Source: Syntrophopropionicum sp964397525 (GTDB taxonomy: Bacteria; Bacillota; Desulfotomaculia; Desulfotomaculales; Pelotomaculaceae). From it: DNA of 34,197 nt. Below the pieces are notes generated by a model. It saw only the letters and a program-made list of their open reading frames with translations. It was not told the origin of the DNA and searched no databases. The position numbers were made by a program, and so were the translations under genes. Below, in pieces: positions 32,446 to 34,197 of the stretch (positions are counted from its first letter, which is position 1; each line of letters opens with the position of its first letter). The stretch lies in the NCBI GenBank assembly GCA_964397525.1, contig CAYNIY010000016.1, positions 1-34,197 of the forward strand, in the 5' to 3' direction.

Positions 32446-33138
32446 ATGGAAGTGTACTGGCAGGGTTTGGTTGAGGCGCTTCGCCTGTTGTTCAGAGGCG
32501 ATCCGGATGTTTATCAAGTGATCTTGCGCACTGTTCATGTATCAGGTACAGCTACCATTATCGGCATGATCATCGGCGTGCCCACGGGCACTTTTCTGGC
32601 GCTTGTCTCCTTTCCCGGCCGGAAGCTGGTGATAAGCATCATTAATTTCGGCATGGGTCTGCCACCGGTAGTGGTAGGCCTCTGGGTCTGGCTGACCTTC
32701 AGCCGTTATGGTCCCATGGGTGTTCTGGGACTGCTGTACACTCCAACAGCGATGATCACCGCCCAGATTATCATTGCCGCACCCATTGTCACTGGTTTTA
32801 CCATTGCTGCCATACAGTCACTGAATCCTAAAATAAGGCTTCAGATTTTGGCCCTGGGGGCATCAAAACTGCAGCTGCTGTGGCTGCTTTTAAGGGAAGC
32901 CAGGCTGGGACTGCTGGCGGCCATCATTGCCGGTTTCGGCGGGTGCGTGTCGGAAGTAGGCGCTTCAATGATGGTGGGCGGCAACTTGAAAGGGCAAACC
33001 ATGGTCCTGACCACATCCACGGTTTTGGAAGTAAACAAGGGTGACTGGCAGCTGGCTACAGCGTTCAGTATCATTCTGCTGCTGCTGGCTTTTGGGGTTA
33101 CTGTGGCCCTGACCACTGCCCAGCAGCGGGGCCGATGA
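32446..33138 (+). CDS. tupB: Tungstate ABC transporter permease (TupB-like)
   Basis: A 230-aa inner-membrane ABC permease with about six helices. The cytoplasmic coupling loop reads ALGASKLQLLWLLLREA, and EVGASMMVGGNLKGQTMVLTT is characteristic of TupB-type tungstate permeases. No binding protein (TupA) or ATPase (TupC) lies beside it, although both are usual partners. The ATG has only a weak ribosome site; an upstream in-frame stop excludes any longer start. Probably cotranscribed with the ModE-type gene. Tungstate rather than molybdate is inferred from family resemblance. Confidence 0.85.
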   Translation: MEVYWQGLVEALRLLFRGDPDVYQVILRTVHVSGTATIIGMIIGVPTGTFLALVSFPGRKLVISIINFGMGLPPVVVGLWVWLTFSRYGPMGVLGLLYTPTAMITAQIIIAAPIVTGFTIAAIQSLNPKIRLQILALGASKLQLLWLLLREARLGLLAAIIAGFGGCVSEVGASMMVGGNLKGQTMVLTTSTVLEVNKGDWQLATAFSIILLLLAFGVTVALTTAQQRGR

Positions 33139-33157
33139 AGTATTTTCTCATATCGCT

Positions 33158-33208
33158 GCAGGTTGGGATTAATCCCGCCAAAAGATGTGGTGATAAATCC
33201 GCACCTGC
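33158..33208. repeat. Paired GCAGGT/ACCTGC hairpin element, copy 2
   Basis: GCAGGT at 33158-33163 and ACCTGC at 33203-33208 are exact inverted ends. Inside the left end lies the hairpin GGGATTAATCCC; inside the right end GATAAATCCGC forms a weaker one. The layout mirrors the element at 25561-25651 with different stem bases. Confidence 0.5.
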
Positions 33209-33309
33209 AAATTTGGTCGTCTCACATTTCATACAGTGTACAACCTTGATGTTGTAGTAATTTGCTGCTGTTCATTATAGGGGCCGCTGAAGGGTGTTCC
33301 TATTTTGCT

Positions 33310-33333
33310 GTAGGGCGGGATTCATCCCGCCAG
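33310..33333. repeat. Single GTAGGG hairpin repeat
   Basis: GTAGGG followed by GCGGGA-TTCA-TCCCGC, a perfect hairpin. The same GTAGG lead and TTCA loop occur at 25561-25580. It lies 43 nt before moaA. Confidence 0.5.
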
Positions 33334-33375
33334 ATTTGTGCTTTAAATAACGATCTGATAAAACAAGGAGAAACT

Positions 33376-34197
33376 ATGAAAGATACTTACAGGCGGGAAA
33401 TAAACTACCTGCGTGTTTCGGTGACAGACAAGTGCAATTTACGCTGCATATACTGTCTGCCGCCAGAAGGCATTAAATCGATACCGCATGAAGAAATCCT
33501 GCGCCTGGAGGAGATCGAGGCAATAATTAGGGGTGCGGCTCTCGCTGGGATCAAGAAAATACGCCTGACAGGGGGCGAACCCCTGGTGCGCAAAGGACTT
33601 GAAGGCCTGGTCCGGCGTATTTCGAGCATTCCGGGCATTGATGATATTACGCTTACCACGAACGGCCTGCTCCTGCCATCCCAAGCAGCAGCGCTGAAAG
33701 AAGCAGGTGTAAAGAGGGTAAATATCAGCCTGGATACATTAAAAGAGGAACGATACCGGGAGATTACCCGTGGCGGCGAGCTGGCTGAAGCCTGGAAAGG
33801 AATACAATCAGCGCTTGACGTGGGGCTGAGCCCGGTGAAAATAAACACCGTAGTGATCCGTGATTTTAACGATGACGAGGTGGAGGCCATGGCCCGCCTC
33901 ACCCTGAAAATGCCTCTGCACATCCGTTTCATTGAGCTAATGCCTATCGGTTCCTGCAACAAGTGGACAGAGGGGCGTTTTGTGCCGGCCAAGGAAATAA
34001 TGGACAAGATCAACCGCGGCATCGGCATACTGCACCCGGTCAAGATGGCCGAGGGGGACGGGCCGGCCAAATACTACCGCTTTGATGGTGCTGAGGGGAC
34101 AATTGGCTTTATTACCTCCATGAGCGAACATTTTTGCGAAAACTGCAACCGGCTGCGTCTGACCTCAAGCGGCGGTTTGCGGCCGTGCCTGTACGAC
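33376..34197 (+). CDS. moaA: GTP 3',8-cyclase MoaA (partial, cut by the window end)
   Basis: Radical SAM enzyme that rearranges GTP in the first step of molybdopterin synthesis. The 274 residues present run to the window edge; the full protein is about 320-335. The N-terminal radical SAM cluster is CNLRCIYC and the SAM-binding LTGGEPLVR strand follows. The second cluster motif CENCNRLRLTSSGGLRPC is present near the end. The terminal GlyGly tail needed for catalysis is beyond the window. AAGGAG precedes the ATG at 33376. Confidence 0.97.
   Translation, partial: MKDTYRREINYLRVSVTDKCNLRCIYCLPPEGIKSIPHEEILRLEEIEAIIRGAALAGIKKIRLTGGEPLVRKGLEGLVRRISSIPGIDDITLTTNGLLLPSQAAALKEAGVKRVNISLDTLKEERYREITRGGELAEAWKGIQSALDVGLSPVKINTVVIRDFNDDEVEAMARLTLKMPLHIRFIELMPIGSCNKWTEGRFVPAKEIMDKINRGIGILHPVKMAEGDGPAKYYRFDGAEGTIGFITSMSEHFCENCNRLRLTSSGGLRPCLYD

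Overview
The window looks like a piece of a Gram-positive, anaerobic Clostridia-type genome, most likely from the Peptococcaceae/Desulfotomaculales group (Pelotomaculum- or Desulfotomaculum-like). This placement is inferred from gene content and style, not from a marker search. It rests on strong GGAGG-type ribosome binding sites with frequent GTG/TTG starts, sigma-A-like promoters, an exported protein with a copper-amine-oxidase-N 'stalk' domain, rubrerythrin, Ni-pincer (lar) and Mo/W genes, a class I c-di-GMP riboswitch, and small hairpin repeats. No rRNA, tRNA, IS element, prophage or CRISPR array was seen. Most of the window is ordinary chromosome made of short transcription units separated by good intrinsic terminators.

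Layout. 0.1-4.1 kb: an acyl-CoA ligase carrying a 60-bp in-frame duplication, a convergent Rieske/radical-SAM pair, and a rubrerythrin-like protein. 4.3-7.5 kb: carB alone. 7.6-11.4 kb: a secreted FnIII/stalk protein, then lemA with a DUF2207 membrane protein. 11.4-14.8 kb: a UbiA-type prenyltransferase, proA, and two unrecognised genes (a membrane protein and a 53-aa Cys-tailed protein). 15.1-15.9 kb: mscL and a LapA-domain protein. 15.9-19.6 kb: a c-di-GMP module made of a possible sigma-D promoter, a class I c-di-GMP riboswitch with terminator, an exported transglutaminase-like protein, and a membrane PAS-PAS-GGDEF-HD-GYP enzyme. 19.6-25.5 kb: beta-carbonic anhydrase, a Cys-rich protein, a small unknown protein behind a near-perfect sigma-A promoter, a Nudix hydrolase, thrC, a sirtuin and a rhomboid protease. 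25.7-29.6 kb: tsaD, a DnaA-box cluster overlapping a promoter, a radical SAM-PDZ protein, a double-ACT protein and 5-formyl-THF cyclo-ligase. 29.7-31.7 kb: larB and larC, with LarC split so that its C-terminal half lies on the opposite strand. 31.8-34.2 kb: a Mo/W block with a 34-codon mini-MoaD, a ModE-type HTH protein, a TupB-like permease and the 5' part of moaA.

Three regions stand out. The first is the c-di-GMP circuit, where a riboswitch that senses the dinucleotide precedes an enzyme predicted to make and degrade it. The second is the LarC gene broken into two convergent, stop-to-stop halves. The third is the Mo/W block, with its internally deleted MoaD, orphan permease and a dyad inside the promoter. 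Smaller items are paired GTAGG/CCTAC hairpin elements in two intergenic regions and the DnaA-box array downstream of tsaD.

All family calls are made by eye from motifs. Starts were chosen by Shine-Dalgarno spacing, and several differ from the longest possible reading frame.
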